DNA of 44,506 bases from the NCBI RefSeq assembly GCF_000282575.1, contig NZ_AKJA01000012.1:1-44506 (forward strand), read 5' to 3'. Of this stretch, positions 1 to 8,492 are shown one piece after another. Position 1 is the first letter of the stretch, and every line of letters begins with the position of its first letter. A program made the position numbers and the translations under genes. The stretch is from Herbaspirillum sp. YR522 (GTDB lineage: Bacteria > Pseudomonadota > Gammaproteobacteria > Burkholderiales > Burkholderiaceae_D). The notes beneath the pieces were generated by a model. It was not told the origin of the DNA. It searched no databases and worked only from the letters and a program-made list of their open reading frames with translations.

Positions 1-889
1 CGGCTACCGCCGCGGCAGCCAGCACGATGGCGCGTGTGGCAAAGGCATCGGCTTCGCGCTCCCCCAAGGCCGACAGCAGGATCGGATCGTCCGACGCCGC
101 GGAAGTGGGGGCGTAGTAGTAATTGCGCTTGCGCTTGCCGAGAAGCGTGGCGCCGTCTCTCGCAATTGCCGCCACGACACCGGCAATGACGGCGGTCAGG
201 AACAATTGCGCGATGGTCGAGCCGAACACAGCCTGCTTGGCCGGTATGTCCCCCGGCAACAGAACTTCATCATCGGCGATGTCCACATTGTTCAGCAGTG
301 TAGTACCGCTTGCCGTCAGGCGCTGGCCCATGCCGAACCAATCGTCGACCGTTTCCAGGCCGGGGCGGTCCTTGGGGGCGATGGCAATCACGCGGGTGCC
401 GTCTTCCAGCGAGACCGGGATATACAGCCAGTCCGAGAACAATGAACCGGTGGAGTAGAACTTCTTGCCATTGAGTACATAACCCCCGTCCTTGCGCACC
501 AGCCGACTGGCAAACGGGCCACCGCCACCGATCTGCGCCTGGCCAAGTTCGGTATTGGCTGCGCCGATCATTTCGCCGGCCAGCACGCGCGCGCGCAATC
601 GGACCACCGCGGGATGCTGTGACGGTGTGTTGAGGATACGTTCGATGGCCACGTGATGGTTGCGCCAGATGTGCGCGATATTGGGATCGGCCTCGGCCAG
701 GGCGATGGCCGCGTCGAAGGTTTGCACCAGGCTGGCGCCGCCGCCCCCGTGATGGCTGGCCAGGCGGCGGGCGCCGAAACCGGTGGCCTTGATTTCATTG
801 ATCAGGTCGAACGGTTGCTCGCGCTGGGCGTCGCGTTGGGCGGCGCCTTCGGTAATGCGCTGCAGCAGGGCATCGGAAAGGATTGTCAT
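1..889 (-). CDS. Acyl-CoA dehydrogenase-fold flavin monooxygenase, SfnB/DszC-like (C-terminus off window)
   Basis: About 296 residues are visible; the frame is still open at the left edge, so the C-terminal part is missing. The protein has the layout of class D flavin monooxygenases with the acyl-CoA dehydrogenase fold (SfnB, DszC): an N-terminal helical domain, then a beta domain with NGKKFYSTGSLFSDW and DDWFGMGQRLTASGTT, which matches the DDWDGMGQRTTASGT stretch of the gene at 3802-4998, so the two are paralogues. An in-frame stop lies 18 bases upstream of the ATG at 889, so this is the earliest possible start; no good ribosome site is seen. It is the last gene visible in the minus-strand operon. 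Family members use reduced flavin and O2 to oxidise sulfur or nitrogen compounds; the substrate here is inferred only from neighbours. Confidence 0.85.
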   Translation of the reverse strand, partial: MTILSDALLQRITEGAAQRDAQREQPFDLINEIKATGFGARRLASHHGGGGASLVQTFDAAIALAEADPNIAHIWRNHHVAIERILNTPSQHPAVVRLRARVLAGEMIGAANTELGQAQIGGGGPFASRLVRKDGGYVLNGKKFYSTGSLFSDWLYIPVSLEDGTRVIAIAPKDRPGLETVDDWFGMGQRLTASGTTLLNNVDIADDEVLLPGDIPAKQAVFGSTIAQLFLTAVIAGVVAAIARDGATLLGKRKRNYYYAPTSAASDDPILLSALGEREADAFATRAIVLAAAAVA

Positions 890-954
890 GGTCTTGGAGG
901 TCGATCATCGACCTGGTGATGGACGATAGGGATGGCCAGGTGGCAATTTCGTGC

Positions 955-2574
955 CTAGAAGCGATATCCGGCTTGCGCTGCATTGCCTACCAGCTCAGGC
1001 AGGTCGGCTTCCCATTGCAGGTACGCGGCGCTGGCCTCGGCGTTGCCGGCATGCCGGTCGTGCAGCCAGAACAGGTAATCGATGCGCCGAGCGCGTGGCG
1101 GCAGTTCCGGATGTTCAGCCAGCGGCAATCCGGCCGCCTGCCAGCCTTCCAGCCCACCGGGCAGGATCGCGATCTGCAGGCCAGCATGGTCCGGGACCAG
1201 CAGCTGCGACAGCGACAGCGCCAGCAGCTGCGCGACGCCGTCCTGATCGGCCAGGACCACCACTTTCCCGGCCGCCACGGCGGCCGACAGCAGCTCGGGG
1301 GAGAGCGCCGAGCGGTTGACCCAGCGTGCGTTTTGCGGATGGGCCTGCCCATGACGCTCGCTGCTGCCGGCGTCCAGCACCAGCGCGCCGCCCTGTACCC
1401 ATTGGCGGGCCGTCTCCGGGCTCAGCGCGGCGACCTGTTCCCAGCGGCGCGTGGGCGTCGCCACTGCCGAAACCGTGGGAAGCGCTTGTGCGACTTCGGT
1501 GGGCGGCGCGAACAAGGCGACCTCCACCCCCAGCCGCTGCAGCCAGTGCGCGGTAATGGCGGCCCGGCTGCCGTCGGTATCGACCAGCACCACGTGGGCA
1601 TGACGCACCGCGACCCATTCATCCAGGCATTGAACCAGTTGCACGCCTTGCACCCAGGCCGCCCCTGGCCAATGCCCCTGGTCGTACTCGCTGCGGGTGC
1701 GGATGTCGAAGACGAAGGTAGTACGTTTCTCATCGGCCTGCCATTGGCGCAGCGTGTCCAGTTCGATACGGGCCAGGCCATCCTTTTCTTCAAGTGCGGC
1801 GGCGCGTTTGCGCGCCACCTCGTTGGCCTGGGGCGATGCGAGCCTGCTTTCCTGCGCCGGCTGGCGTTCCAGTTCCAATCCCGCCAGGCGCCAGCCCTGG
1901 GTGCCGCCGGCCAGCGCCAGCACCCGGTTGGGCACGCCCGCATCGATCAGGCTCTGGGCGCCCATGATGCCGCGCGTGCGGCCGGCGCAGGTGACCACCA
2001 CCAGCGTGTCGGGCGACGATACCAGGTCGGCGAAGCGCGTGACGATCTCGCTGCCGGGGCAACTGATGGCGCCCGGCACGTGGAAGCGTCGGTGTTCTTC
2101 CAGCGTGCGTGAATCCAGCAGCACCAGGTCCTCGCCGGCCTGCTGGCGCATGGCTAGCTCGCGGGGTTCGATGTCCGGGGTGTGGTAGAGCTTCTCGACG
2201 AATTCGGAAAACGCCTTGCTGGGTACGTTGACGCCCTGGAAGGTCTTCAGGCCTTGCCCGCGCCAGGCCGTGGTGCCGCCTTCGAGCCAATGCACGGCGC
2301 GGTAGCCCAGCGACAGCGCAGCAGAGGCGGCAGCCTGCGCCAGTTCCCCGTCTTCGGATACCAGGACCAGCCGCGTATCGAGGCGCGGCACCCGTTGCGG
2401 CAGGTCCAGCTCGAAGCGGCTGTATGGCAGGTTGACGGCCAGGAGCAGGTGGCCCTCGCCGAATTGGCCGGCTTCGCCGACGTCGACCAGCGCGATCTCG
2501 TCGCCGTCGCGCAGCCAGGCGGCCAGCGTGGAGGCGGGAACGGGAAGGGCGGAAGGAGTTGGAATCTGGGTCAT
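955..2574 (-). CDS. Four-domain rhodanese-like sulfurtransferase
   Basis: 539 residues with four rhodanese-like domains at about 15-110, 135-235, 265-360 and 375-495. Only domain 2 has an active-site loop, CAGRTRG at 196-202 with Cys196; the equivalent positions in domains 1, 3 and 4 read SEDGE, DTDGS and DQDGV, so those are probably structural. The GG-T-x-x-W / GGLEGW signature closes domains 1, 2 and 4. No signal peptide is seen, so it should act in the cytoplasm. Active rhodaneses move sulfane sulfur to acceptors such as cyanide, thiols or carrier proteins. The ATG at 2574 lies 4 bases from the stop of the upstream monooxygenase, consistent with coupled translation; an open frame continues upstream but overlaps that gene. 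Context suggests handling of sulfur released by the monooxygenases. Confidence 0.87.
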   Translation of the reverse strand: MTQIPTPSALPVPASTLAAWLRDGDEIALVDVGEAGQFGEGHLLLAVNLPYSRFELDLPQRVPRLDTRLVLVSEDGELAQAAASAALSLGYRAVHWLEGGTTAWRGQGLKTFQGVNVPSKAFSEFVEKLYHTPDIEPRELAMRQQAGEDLVLLDSRTLEEHRRFHVPGAISCPGSEIVTRFADLVSSPDTLVVVTCAGRTRGIMGAQSLIDAGVPNRVLALAGGTQGWRLAGLELERQPAQESRLASPQANEVARKRAAALEEKDGLARIELDTLRQWQADEKRTTFVFDIRTRSEYDQGHWPGAAWVQGVQLVQCLDEWVAVRHAHVVLVDTDGSRAAITAHWLQRLGVEVALFAPPTEVAQALPTVSAVATPTRRWEQVAALSPETARQWVQGGALVLDAGSSERHGQAHPQNARWVNRSALSPELLSAAVAAGKVVVLADQDGVAQLLALSLSQLLVPDHAGLQIAILPGGLEGWQAAGLPLAEHPELPPRARRIDYLFWLHDRHAGNAEASAAYLQWEADLPELVGNAAQAGYRF

Positions 2575-2578
2575 GGCG

Positions 2579-3787
2579 TCAGGTGGCGAGGGCGGCGAGA
2601 GGGTTGACATGCGAAGAGGCCGGTATCTGTGCCACGGGATGGCGCAGGCCGGCTTGCTCCAGCAGGGGCATGACGCGCTGGCCGAAGTAGGCCAGTTCGG
2701 GTTCATAGTCGAAGAAGCAGATCTGGATGCCGTCGCAGCCGGCCGCCTTGAGCTGCTTGAGCTGGTCGACGATCTGCTCTGGCGTGCCGATGAGCTGGAT
2801 ATTGCCGCCCACGGTGCGCTCATCGCGTTCATGGCCCCGCCAGGACTGGCTGTCGCCGGTGGCATGGGAGTGGAAGAAGCCTTCCACTGCGCCATGGTCG
2901 GCCCGCGCCAAAATGGCCTGGTAGACCTCGCGCGCCTCGCGCTCGGTGTCGCGGCAGATGATCATGGGATTGATCAGCGTGCGTACGTCGCGGCCCACGG
3001 CGGCGGCTTCGCGCTTGACGCGGGCATTGAGCTCCGGCAGCGCTTCGATGGCTTTCTCGAAACGCGCCCCCACCGGGCTGGTGATGAAGATCAGGTCGGA
3101 ATGGCGTACCGCGCTGGCGATGCCGGCGGCCGAACTGGTGGCGCTGACCAGGATCGGGCGGCCATACTGGGGCTTTGGCGTGACGAATGCGTGCTTGAGT
3201 TGCCAACGGCTGCCTTCGTAATCCAGGTTCTCGGTGGCGGACCATAGCCTACTGAGTACGTCCACGAATTCGTTCGCAATCTGGTAGCGGTCGTCGTGCG
3301 CGATCTGTTGCTGACCGAACATCGCCCATTCATCCTTGCGAAAGCCGGTCACGATGTTGAGGCCCCAGCGGCCCTTGGCGATGTGATCCAGCGTCGCGCC
3401 GAACTTGGCCAGGTGCAGGGGATGCCAGGGGCCGTAGAGGATATGGATGGTCGAGATCAGCAAGATGCGGCTGGTGATCGCGGCCAGCGCGCTGGTGGCG
3501 ATGAAGGCGTCCAGCGAGGTCTCGCGGTAGCTGGTTTCGCCGCCGAAGCCGCCCTTGCCGAGCCAGTGGGCCGGTCCGAAGGCGAGCTCGAAACCGAGCT
3601 GCTCGGCCTGGCGGGTCAGCGCGGCGTTGTAATCGAAGCTCCAGTGGGTCGCGCGCGGCAGGGTGGACATGGTCCAGCCGCCATTGTGGATGGGCAGAAA
3701 CAGTCCCAGTAGCAGGGGTTGCGTCAGCGCCTGCCCCAACGGGCTGGTGGCGGGCAGCGACGACGGCGGACGTGTCGTATCGGTCAT
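2579..3787 (-). CDS. LLM-class FMN-dependent monooxygenase, SfnG/RutA-like
   Basis: 402 residues of the bacterial luciferase-like fold (TIM barrel, two-component FMNH2 monooxygenases). Family landmarks are GLFLPIHNGGW near residue 28, SFDYNAALTRQAEQLGFE, LDHIAKGRWGLNIVTGFRKDEW, HDDRY and the C-terminal GTPEQIVDQL. The wording is closest to SfnG (dimethyl sulfone monooxygenase) and RutA types, which open C-S or C-N bonds using reduced flavin from a partner reductase. No reductase gene is visible in the window; it may be beyond the left edge or encoded elsewhere. It sits 14 bases after the SfnB-like gene and 4 bases before the rhodanese. The exact substrate cannot be read from the sequence. Confidence 0.88.
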   Translation of the reverse strand: MTDTTRPPSSLPATSPLGQALTQPLLLGLFLPIHNGGWTMSTLPRATHWSFDYNAALTRQAEQLGFELAFGPAHWLGKGGFGGETSYRETSLDAFIATSALAAITSRILLISTIHILYGPWHPLHLAKFGATLDHIAKGRWGLNIVTGFRKDEWAMFGQQQIAHDDRYQIANEFVDVLSRLWSATENLDYEGSRWQLKHAFVTPKPQYGRPILVSATSSAAGIASAVRHSDLIFITSPVGARFEKAIEALPELNARVKREAAAVGRDVRTLINPMIICRDTEREAREVYQAILARADHGAVEGFFHSHATGDSQSWRGHERDERTVGGNIQLIGTPEQIVDQLKQLKAAGCDGIQICFFDYEPELAYFGQRVMPLLEQAGLRHPVAQIPASSHVNPLAALAT

Positions 3788-3801
3788 GGTGGATTTGACG
3801 T

Positions 3802-4998
3802 CTAGATCTTTGAAGTGATGGGCGGCAGGTTGCCGTTGAGGTAGTAGTCACCCACCGCCTTGGCCTTGTAGGCCACCGGGTCGTGGGTGGTGTGGGTGCG
3901 CGCATTGCGCCAGTGGCGGTCCAGGTTCAGGCTGCGCGAGGTCGCGCTGGCACCGCCGACCCGATAGAGCATCTCGCTCACGCGCAGGGCGGCATCGTTG
4001 GCGGCCATCTTGGCCTCGGCCACGGCGATCGATACGCCGCCAAGTTCTTGCTCGGTCGCGCTGCCGGCCAGCGCCGCGGGCAGGATGGCGTCCAGCGAGC
4101 GCGCGGCGCGCTCCAGCAGTGCCTGGGCGCCATGTGCCAACATCGCCATTTCACCCACGGCCTGCTGTACGTAGGGATCGTCGCCGGCGCGGGCGACGCC
4201 GGCCTCCGGCACCGGGCGCGCGCGTTGGCTACCATAGCGCGCGGCGTCCTCGAAGGCGGCCAGCGCGATGCCGACGTCGATGGCGGCGTGCAGCACCTGG
4301 GCGAACGCGCCTTCGTGGGTGCGCAGCGTTCCGGATGGCGGCAGCGGCATGTGCTCGTCGTCGGCGATGTGCACCCCCTCGAAGCGCACGGTGCCGCTGG
4401 CGGTGGTGCGCTGCCCCATGCCGTCCCAGTCGTCGATCACGCTTACTCCCTGCCGTTGGCGGGGCAACAGGGCGATGCTGCGGCCGCCGTCGTCGCGCCG
4501 CACCAGCGAATAGAAGTGGCTGGCGAACAGGCTGCCCGTGCAGTAGTGCTTGTCGCCGTCAAGCCGCCAGCCGCCGGCAGCAGCCTGGCGCGAGAGCATC
4601 ACGCGGATCTCGCCCACCGTCGCCCCGCCTTTTTCTGCGGAGGCATTGGTGATCATCGCGCCCTCGAGCAGCAGCGCAAAATAGCGACGTTTCTGTTCCG
4701 GCGTACCGTAGAGACGGATCTTTTCGACGCCGCAGGCATGCGGCTGGATGGCCTGGGCGATGTTGGGATCGGCCTTTCCGAGCACGACGAAGATATCGCT
4801 CAGTTCCGCCAGGCAGAGGTCGATCCCGCCAAACTCCCGCGGCACCCGTGCCGCCAGGATCCCATGACGGGCCAATGTCTCTATCTCGGCCTGCGGCAGC
4901 TCGCGCCGTGCGTCCCGGCGCGCGGCGCCTTGTGCGAATTCGCCGGCCAGCCGGTGGGCCGCCGACACCAGCTCCCTGGCGCGTTCCTGGTTGCTCAT
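3802..4998 (-). CDS. SfnB-family acyl-CoA dehydrogenase-fold oxidoreductase
   Basis: 398 residues, full length for the family. Landmarks: RVPREFGGIDL near 53-63, KADPNIAQAI, DGDKHYCTGSLFASHF, DDWDGMGQRTTASGTVRFEGV in the middle beta domain, and the C-terminal SLNLDRHWRNARTHTTHDP, where the HTTHDP string is typical of SfnB/DszC/IsoB-like flavin enzymes. Such proteins oxidise sulfur- or nitrogen-containing organics or act in organosulfur assimilation. Its ATG overlaps the stop of the aldolase gene by 4 bases (TCAT on the plus strand), so the two are translationally coupled. It is paralogous to the truncated gene at 1-889. Confidence 0.88.
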   Translation of the reverse strand: MSNQERARELVSAAHRLAGEFAQGAARRDARRELPQAEIETLARHGILAARVPREFGGIDLCLAELSDIFVVLGKADPNIAQAIQPHACGVEKIRLYGTPEQKRRYFALLLEGAMITNASAEKGGATVGEIRVMLSRQAAAGGWRLDGDKHYCTGSLFASHFYSLVRRDDGGRSIALLPRQRQGVSVIDDWDGMGQRTTASGTVRFEGVHIADDEHMPLPPSGTLRTHEGAFAQVLHAAIDVGIALAAFEDAARYGSQRARPVPEAGVARAGDDPYVQQAVGEMAMLAHGAQALLERAARSLDAILPAALAGSATEQELGGVSIAVAEAKMAANDAALRVSEMLYRVGGASATSRSLNLDRHWRNARTHTTHDPVAYKAKAVGDYYLNGNLPPITSKI

Positions 4999-5768
4999 GA
5001 GAGGTAGTCCGGTTCCCGCTTGTCAAGCAAGCGGCGCAAAGCCTCGAAATGCAGTTGATGGGCCGGCTTGCCGGCGGTGCCGCTGTGCAGGGCGGTATGG
5101 CGGATCTGCTCCTGCACCTTGGCCACCTGGGCCGGCGTCAGCGAACGGGTGGGGCGGCCGGTCCACAGGGCGTGGATGTGCACGCGGGCATAGCGCTCCA
5201 GCGAATACAGCCGGTCGTAGGCTTCGGCCACGGTGCGTCCGGTCACCAGTACGCCGTGATTGGCCATGAAGAGGATGGTCTTGTCACCGAGTATCCGGGC
5301 CAGCCGTTCGCCTTCGGCGGGTTCCCGTGCCAGTCCATCGTAGTGCTCGTCGTAGGCGATCTGGTCGATCAGCAGTGCCTCGGTCTGGCCCAGCGCATGC
5401 AGGTGCTGGTCTTGCAGGCGCACCAGCGCGCTGGTATAGGCCATATGGGTGTGCAGTATCACGGCGTGCCTGGGGTGGGACGCGTGGATGGGCGCATGGA
5501 TGCAATAGGCAGAACGCTGGAGGATGCCTTCCCCGTCCAGGATCCGGCCGTCGAAGCCGACCGTGAGCAACTCGCTGGCGCGCACCTCGCTCCAGTGCAG
5601 GCCGAAGGGCGGCACGTAGAAGCGGTCGTCGTGGCCGGGAACGGCGGCGCTGAGGTGGTTATAGATGCCCTCGGTCAGGTCGTGCCACACCGCCAGCCGG
5701 TGTGCAGCCGCCAGGTCTTCCCGCACCGATTGCGCTTGCGGCGGAGGTACTGTGTCTGGAGTCGTCAT
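4995..5768 (-). CDS. Class II aldolase/adducin family protein
   Basis: 257 residues with the class II aldolase/adducin fold. Likely metal ligands are His106 and His108 in LHTHMAYTSAL and His171 in MANHGVLVTG; the N-terminal NHLSAAVPG stretch and the GRTVAEAYDRLYSLERYAR helix are also typical. Family members (fuculose-phosphate aldolase, ribulose-phosphate epimerase relatives, decarboxylases) cut or decarboxylate small hydroxy-oxo acids with a zinc or similar ion. No sugar-phosphate pathway is nearby, so here it may act on the carbon skeleton released by the monooxygenases; that is inference. The gene lies 5 bases after the DppC-like permease and overlaps the next gene by 4. Confidence 0.85.
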   Translation of the reverse strand: MTTPDTVPPPQAQSVREDLAAAHRLAVWHDLTEGIYNHLSAAVPGHDDRFYVPPFGLHWSEVRASELLTVGFDGRILDGEGILQRSAYCIHAPIHASHPRHAVILHTHMAYTSALVRLQDQHLHALGQTEALLIDQIAYDEHYDGLAREPAEGERLARILGDKTILFMANHGVLVTGRTVAEAYDRLYSLERYARVHIHALWTGRPTRSLTPAQVAKVQEQIRHTALHSGTAGKPAHQLHFEALRRLLDKREPDYLS

Positions 5769-5773
5769 CGGGA

Positions 5774-6643
5774 TCAGTCGTTGCCTTGCTTCAGGCGCGG
5801 GTTGAAATAATCATTGAGGCCATTGCCCAGCAGCATGAAGCTGATCACCGTGACGAAGATCGCCGCGCCGGGCAGGGCGGTCATGTACCAGGCGGTGCGC
5901 AGCGTCGAACGTCCCATGCCGATCATGCTGCCCCATGAAATGACGCCGGGGTCTCCCAGGCCAAGGAAGGACAGCGAGGCTTCCGTCAGGATGGCGTTGG
6001 CCATCAGCACCGAGGTCGCCACCACCACCGGCGCCAGGCTGTTGGGCAGGACATGGCGCAGCAGGATGCGGCCACCGGGCAGGCCGATGGTGCGCGCCGC
6101 CGTGACGTAGTCGGCATTGCGCACCCGCATCGCCTCGGCCCGCACCAGGCGCGCGATCTGCGGCCACGCCGTGATGCCGATGGCGAAGATGATGCTGGCG
6201 ATGGATGGCGTAAGGATCACCACCAGCACGATGGCGAACAGGAAGCTGGGCAGCGTCTGGAACATCTCGGTGCCGCGCATCAACGCCTCGTCGGCCCAAC
6301 CGCCGCAATAGCCTGCCACCAGGCCGACGGCGATGCCGATGGTCACCGACAGCAGCGCGGCGAAGAAGCCCACCGCGAGCGAGACGCCGGCCGAGTGCAC
6401 CAGGCCCGAGGCCATGTCGCGCCCCATCATGTCGGTACCCAGGAAGTGGCCCGGCGCGCCCGGCCACAGGTTGGCCGCGGCGACGATGTCCAGCGGATCG
6501 CGCGGGTACAGCCAGTTGGCCAGCAAGGCCGCCGCCAGGACGAACGCCAGGATCAGGCCCCCTACCAGCAAGGGGCGGGAGCCGCCCAGCGGGCGCACCA
6601 GGCGCTGCAGGCGGACCAGCGGGGAGAGGATGGGAGAGTTCAT
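5774..6643 (-). CDS. ABC transporter permease, DppC/GsiD type
   Basis: 289 residues with about six membrane segments. The N-terminal helix (LILAFVLAAALLANWLY) is followed by the periplasmic GTDMMGRDMASGLVHSA motif of DppC-type permeases, and the coupling-helix region EAMRVRNADYVTAARTIGLPGGRILLRHVLPNSLAP sits in the middle. With the DppB-like partner it forms the membrane channel of a peptide/nickel/opine-type importer. Its start overlaps the partner's stop by 4 bases (6640-6643). The cognate ATPase is not in this operon but divergently at 11560-13206. Confidence 0.92.
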   Translation of the reverse strand: MNSPILSPLVRLQRLVRPLGGSRPLLVGGLILAFVLAAALLANWLYPRDPLDIVAAANLWPGAPGHFLGTDMMGRDMASGLVHSAGVSLAVGFFAALLSVTIGIAVGLVAGYCGGWADEALMRGTEMFQTLPSFLFAIVLVVILTPSIASIIFAIGITAWPQIARLVRAEAMRVRNADYVTAARTIGLPGGRILLRHVLPNSLAPVVVATSVLMANAILTEASLSFLGLGDPGVISWGSMIGMGRSTLRTAWYMTALPGAAIFVTVISFMLLGNGLNDYFNPRLKQGND

Positions 6644-7632
6644 GAGCGGCCTGTGGCAATGCGGGGATCGAGGAAAGCGTAGAGGATGTCGACCAGCAGG
6701 TTCATCAGCACCACCAGGAGCGAGCTGAACAGGAAAACCCCCAGCAGCAGGTTGACGTCGCGCTGGAAGACTGCATCGAATGCCAGCCGGCCCAGCCCCG
6801 GCCAGGAAAAGATGGTTTCGATCACGATCGAGCCGCCCAGCAGCGACGCCAGTTGCAGCCCGGTCAGCGTCACCACCGGCAGCAGGGCGTTGCGCAGCAC
6901 GTGGCGCAACGCGATACGCATCTCCGACAGGCCCTTGGCGCGCGCGGTGCGTACGAAATCCAGCCCATACACCTCGAGCATCGCCGAGCGCGTGATGCGC
7001 ACGTAGATCGAGAGATAGAAGAAGGCCAGCGTGCAGGCCGGCAGCACCAGGTGCCTCAATCGTTCCAGCAGGCCCTCCAGGCTGGTGGCCGGCGGGCCGC
7101 CGATGCTGCTCATCCCGGCCGAGGGCAGCCAGCGCAGGTTTACCGAGAACACCACGATCAGCAGCAGGCCGGCCCAGAAGACCGGGGTAGCAAAGCCGAT
7201 CGTGGAGAAAGCCGAGATCGCCTCGTCCAGCCAGCTGCCCCGGTAGCGCGCGGACAGTACGCCTAGCGCGATGCCGCCGACGGCTGCAATGGTGATGCTG
7301 CTGAGCATGAGCACCAGGGTCGGGCCGACGCGATCGGCGATCAGCTCGGCCACCGGCATGCCGTTGCGGAAGGAATAGCCCAGGTCGAGGTGCAGCAGGT
7401 TGCGCAGGTAGTTGACAAAGACCGTGCTGGCCGGCAGGTCCAGGCTGAACTGGCTGCGCAGCTGCGCCATGTATTCCGGCGTGGCCGCGCCCGATTCACC
7501 GGCCATGACGTCGGCCATGTCGCCCGGCGCCAGGCGCATCAGGATGTAGGTTGCCAGCACGATCAGCAACACGATGGGGATCAGTTGCAGCAGGCGCCGG
7601 CCGATATAGTGAAGAATCGAAGAAGACATCAA
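6640..7632 (-). CDS. ABC transporter permease, DppB/GsiC type
   Basis: 330 residues. The N-terminal YIGRRLLQLIPIVLLIVLATYILMRLAPGD is the standard DppB opening, followed by the periplasmic loop, five further membrane segments, and the coupling motif YGLDFVRTARAKGLSEMRIALRHVLRNALLP. It ends with the family-typical YAFLDPRI. It pairs with the gene at 5774-6643 to import an oligopeptide-like or other bulky polar solute in the inner membrane. It is preceded by an SDR gene 22 bases away, which separates the permeases from their binding protein; this is an unusual but co-directional arrangement. Confidence 0.92.
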   Translation of the reverse strand: MMSSSILHYIGRRLLQLIPIVLLIVLATYILMRLAPGDMADVMAGESGAATPEYMAQLRSQFSLDLPASTVFVNYLRNLLHLDLGYSFRNGMPVAELIADRVGPTLVLMLSSITIAAVGGIALGVLSARYRGSWLDEAISAFSTIGFATPVFWAGLLLIVVFSVNLRWLPSAGMSSIGGPPATSLEGLLERLRHLVLPACTLAFFYLSIYVRITRSAMLEVYGLDFVRTARAKGLSEMRIALRHVLRNALLPVVTLTGLQLASLLGGSIVIETIFSWPGLGRLAFDAVFQRDVNLLLGVFLFSSLLVVLMNLLVDILYAFLDPRIATGRS

Positions 7633-7654
7633 GGGCCTCTTGGGAGGATGCGGT

Positions 7655-8464
7655 TCAGATCACAGGGCCGGCGCCGCCGTGTACCGGCACGAGCGCGCCT
7701 ACCACGTAGCTTGCGCGCGGGCTGGCCAGGAACAGTGCCACTTCGGCGACCTCTTCGGGGCGGCCGTAGCGGCCCAGCGGGATCGCCGCCTGGCCCTCTG
7801 CCAGCGCTTGCTCGCGGGTGATGCCGCGGCGCTCCGATTCGAGCCGCAGCGCCTGTTCGATGCGACCGGTCAGGGTGAAGCCGGGATTGATGCCGTTGAT
7901 GCGGATGCCCAGCGCCGCGTAGTGCGAAGCCAGGCCCACGGTGGCCAGCATCAGCGCCGCATTGGCCGCGCCACCGGCCAGGTGGGTGCTAGTGGGCTGC
8001 TTGCCACCGGTGCCGATGATGTTGACGATGGCACCCACTTCTTCATTGCCGGTGCGCCGCGTGGCGCGTTCGGCCAGGCGCTCCAGGATGAAGTGCTGCA
8101 CATGCAGGCTGGGGTAGAACTTGGCGTCGAAGGTCTGCTGCCACAGCGTCGGCGTCAGTTTTTCCGGCGCGTACCGTTGGGCGGCGCCGGCGCTGTTGAC
8201 CAGGATGTCGACCGGCCCGAGCGCGCTTTCCAGGGTTTCCACCGCCGCGGCTGCCGCGCCGGCGTCGAGCAGGTCGGCCGCCAGGCCATGGACTTGCAGC
8301 CCTTCGGCTGCCAGGCTGCGGCACGCCGCATCCACGTTTTGCTGCGACCGCGAGACGATTCCCACACGGGCGCCTTCCTGGGTCAAGCGACGCGCGACCG
8401 CCAGGCCGATTCCCTTGCTGCCGCCCGTGACCAGTGCCACGCGGCCTTCGAGTTCTTTCGCCAT
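7655..8464 (-). CDS. SDR-family oxidoreductase lacking the usual YxxxK
   Basis: 269 residues from the ATG at 8464, chosen because AGGAAGGA lies just upstream; a longer frame adds 7 residues (MQEGHRI) that contain this ribosome site. The Rossmann motif TGGSKGIG is at 13-20 and NSAG at about 90-93, so NAD(P) binding looks intact. The catalytic stretch reads NIIGTGG then THLAGGAANAALML, so the usual Tyr-x-x-x-Lys is replaced by Gly-x-x-x-Asn. The C-terminal NPGFTLTGRIEQ and GRYGRPEEVAEVALFLAS are standard. A subgroup of divergent FabG-like SDRs shares this GGAANAAL form, so the change is probably old and not a sequencing error. Its reaction is unknown. Confidence 0.85.
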   Translation of the reverse strand: MAKELEGRVALVTGGSKGIGLAVARRLTQEGARVGIVSRSQQNVDAACRSLAAEGLQVHGLAADLLDAGAAAAAVETLESALGPVDILVNSAGAAQRYAPEKLTPTLWQQTFDAKFYPSLHVQHFILERLAERATRRTGNEEVGAIVNIIGTGGKQPTSTHLAGGAANAALMLATVGLASHYAALGIRINGINPGFTLTGRIEQALRLESERRGITREQALAEGQAAIPLGRYGRPEEVAEVALFLASPRASYVVGALVPVHGGAGPVI

Positions 8465-8492
8465 GATTCGATGTCCTTCCTGCAAGTTGGGG

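Noticed and set aside
883-2112. Long plus-strand frame opposite the rhodanese gene
   Set aside because: Gly/Arg/Gln-rich shadow of a real high-GC gene; same for other long antisense frames in the window.
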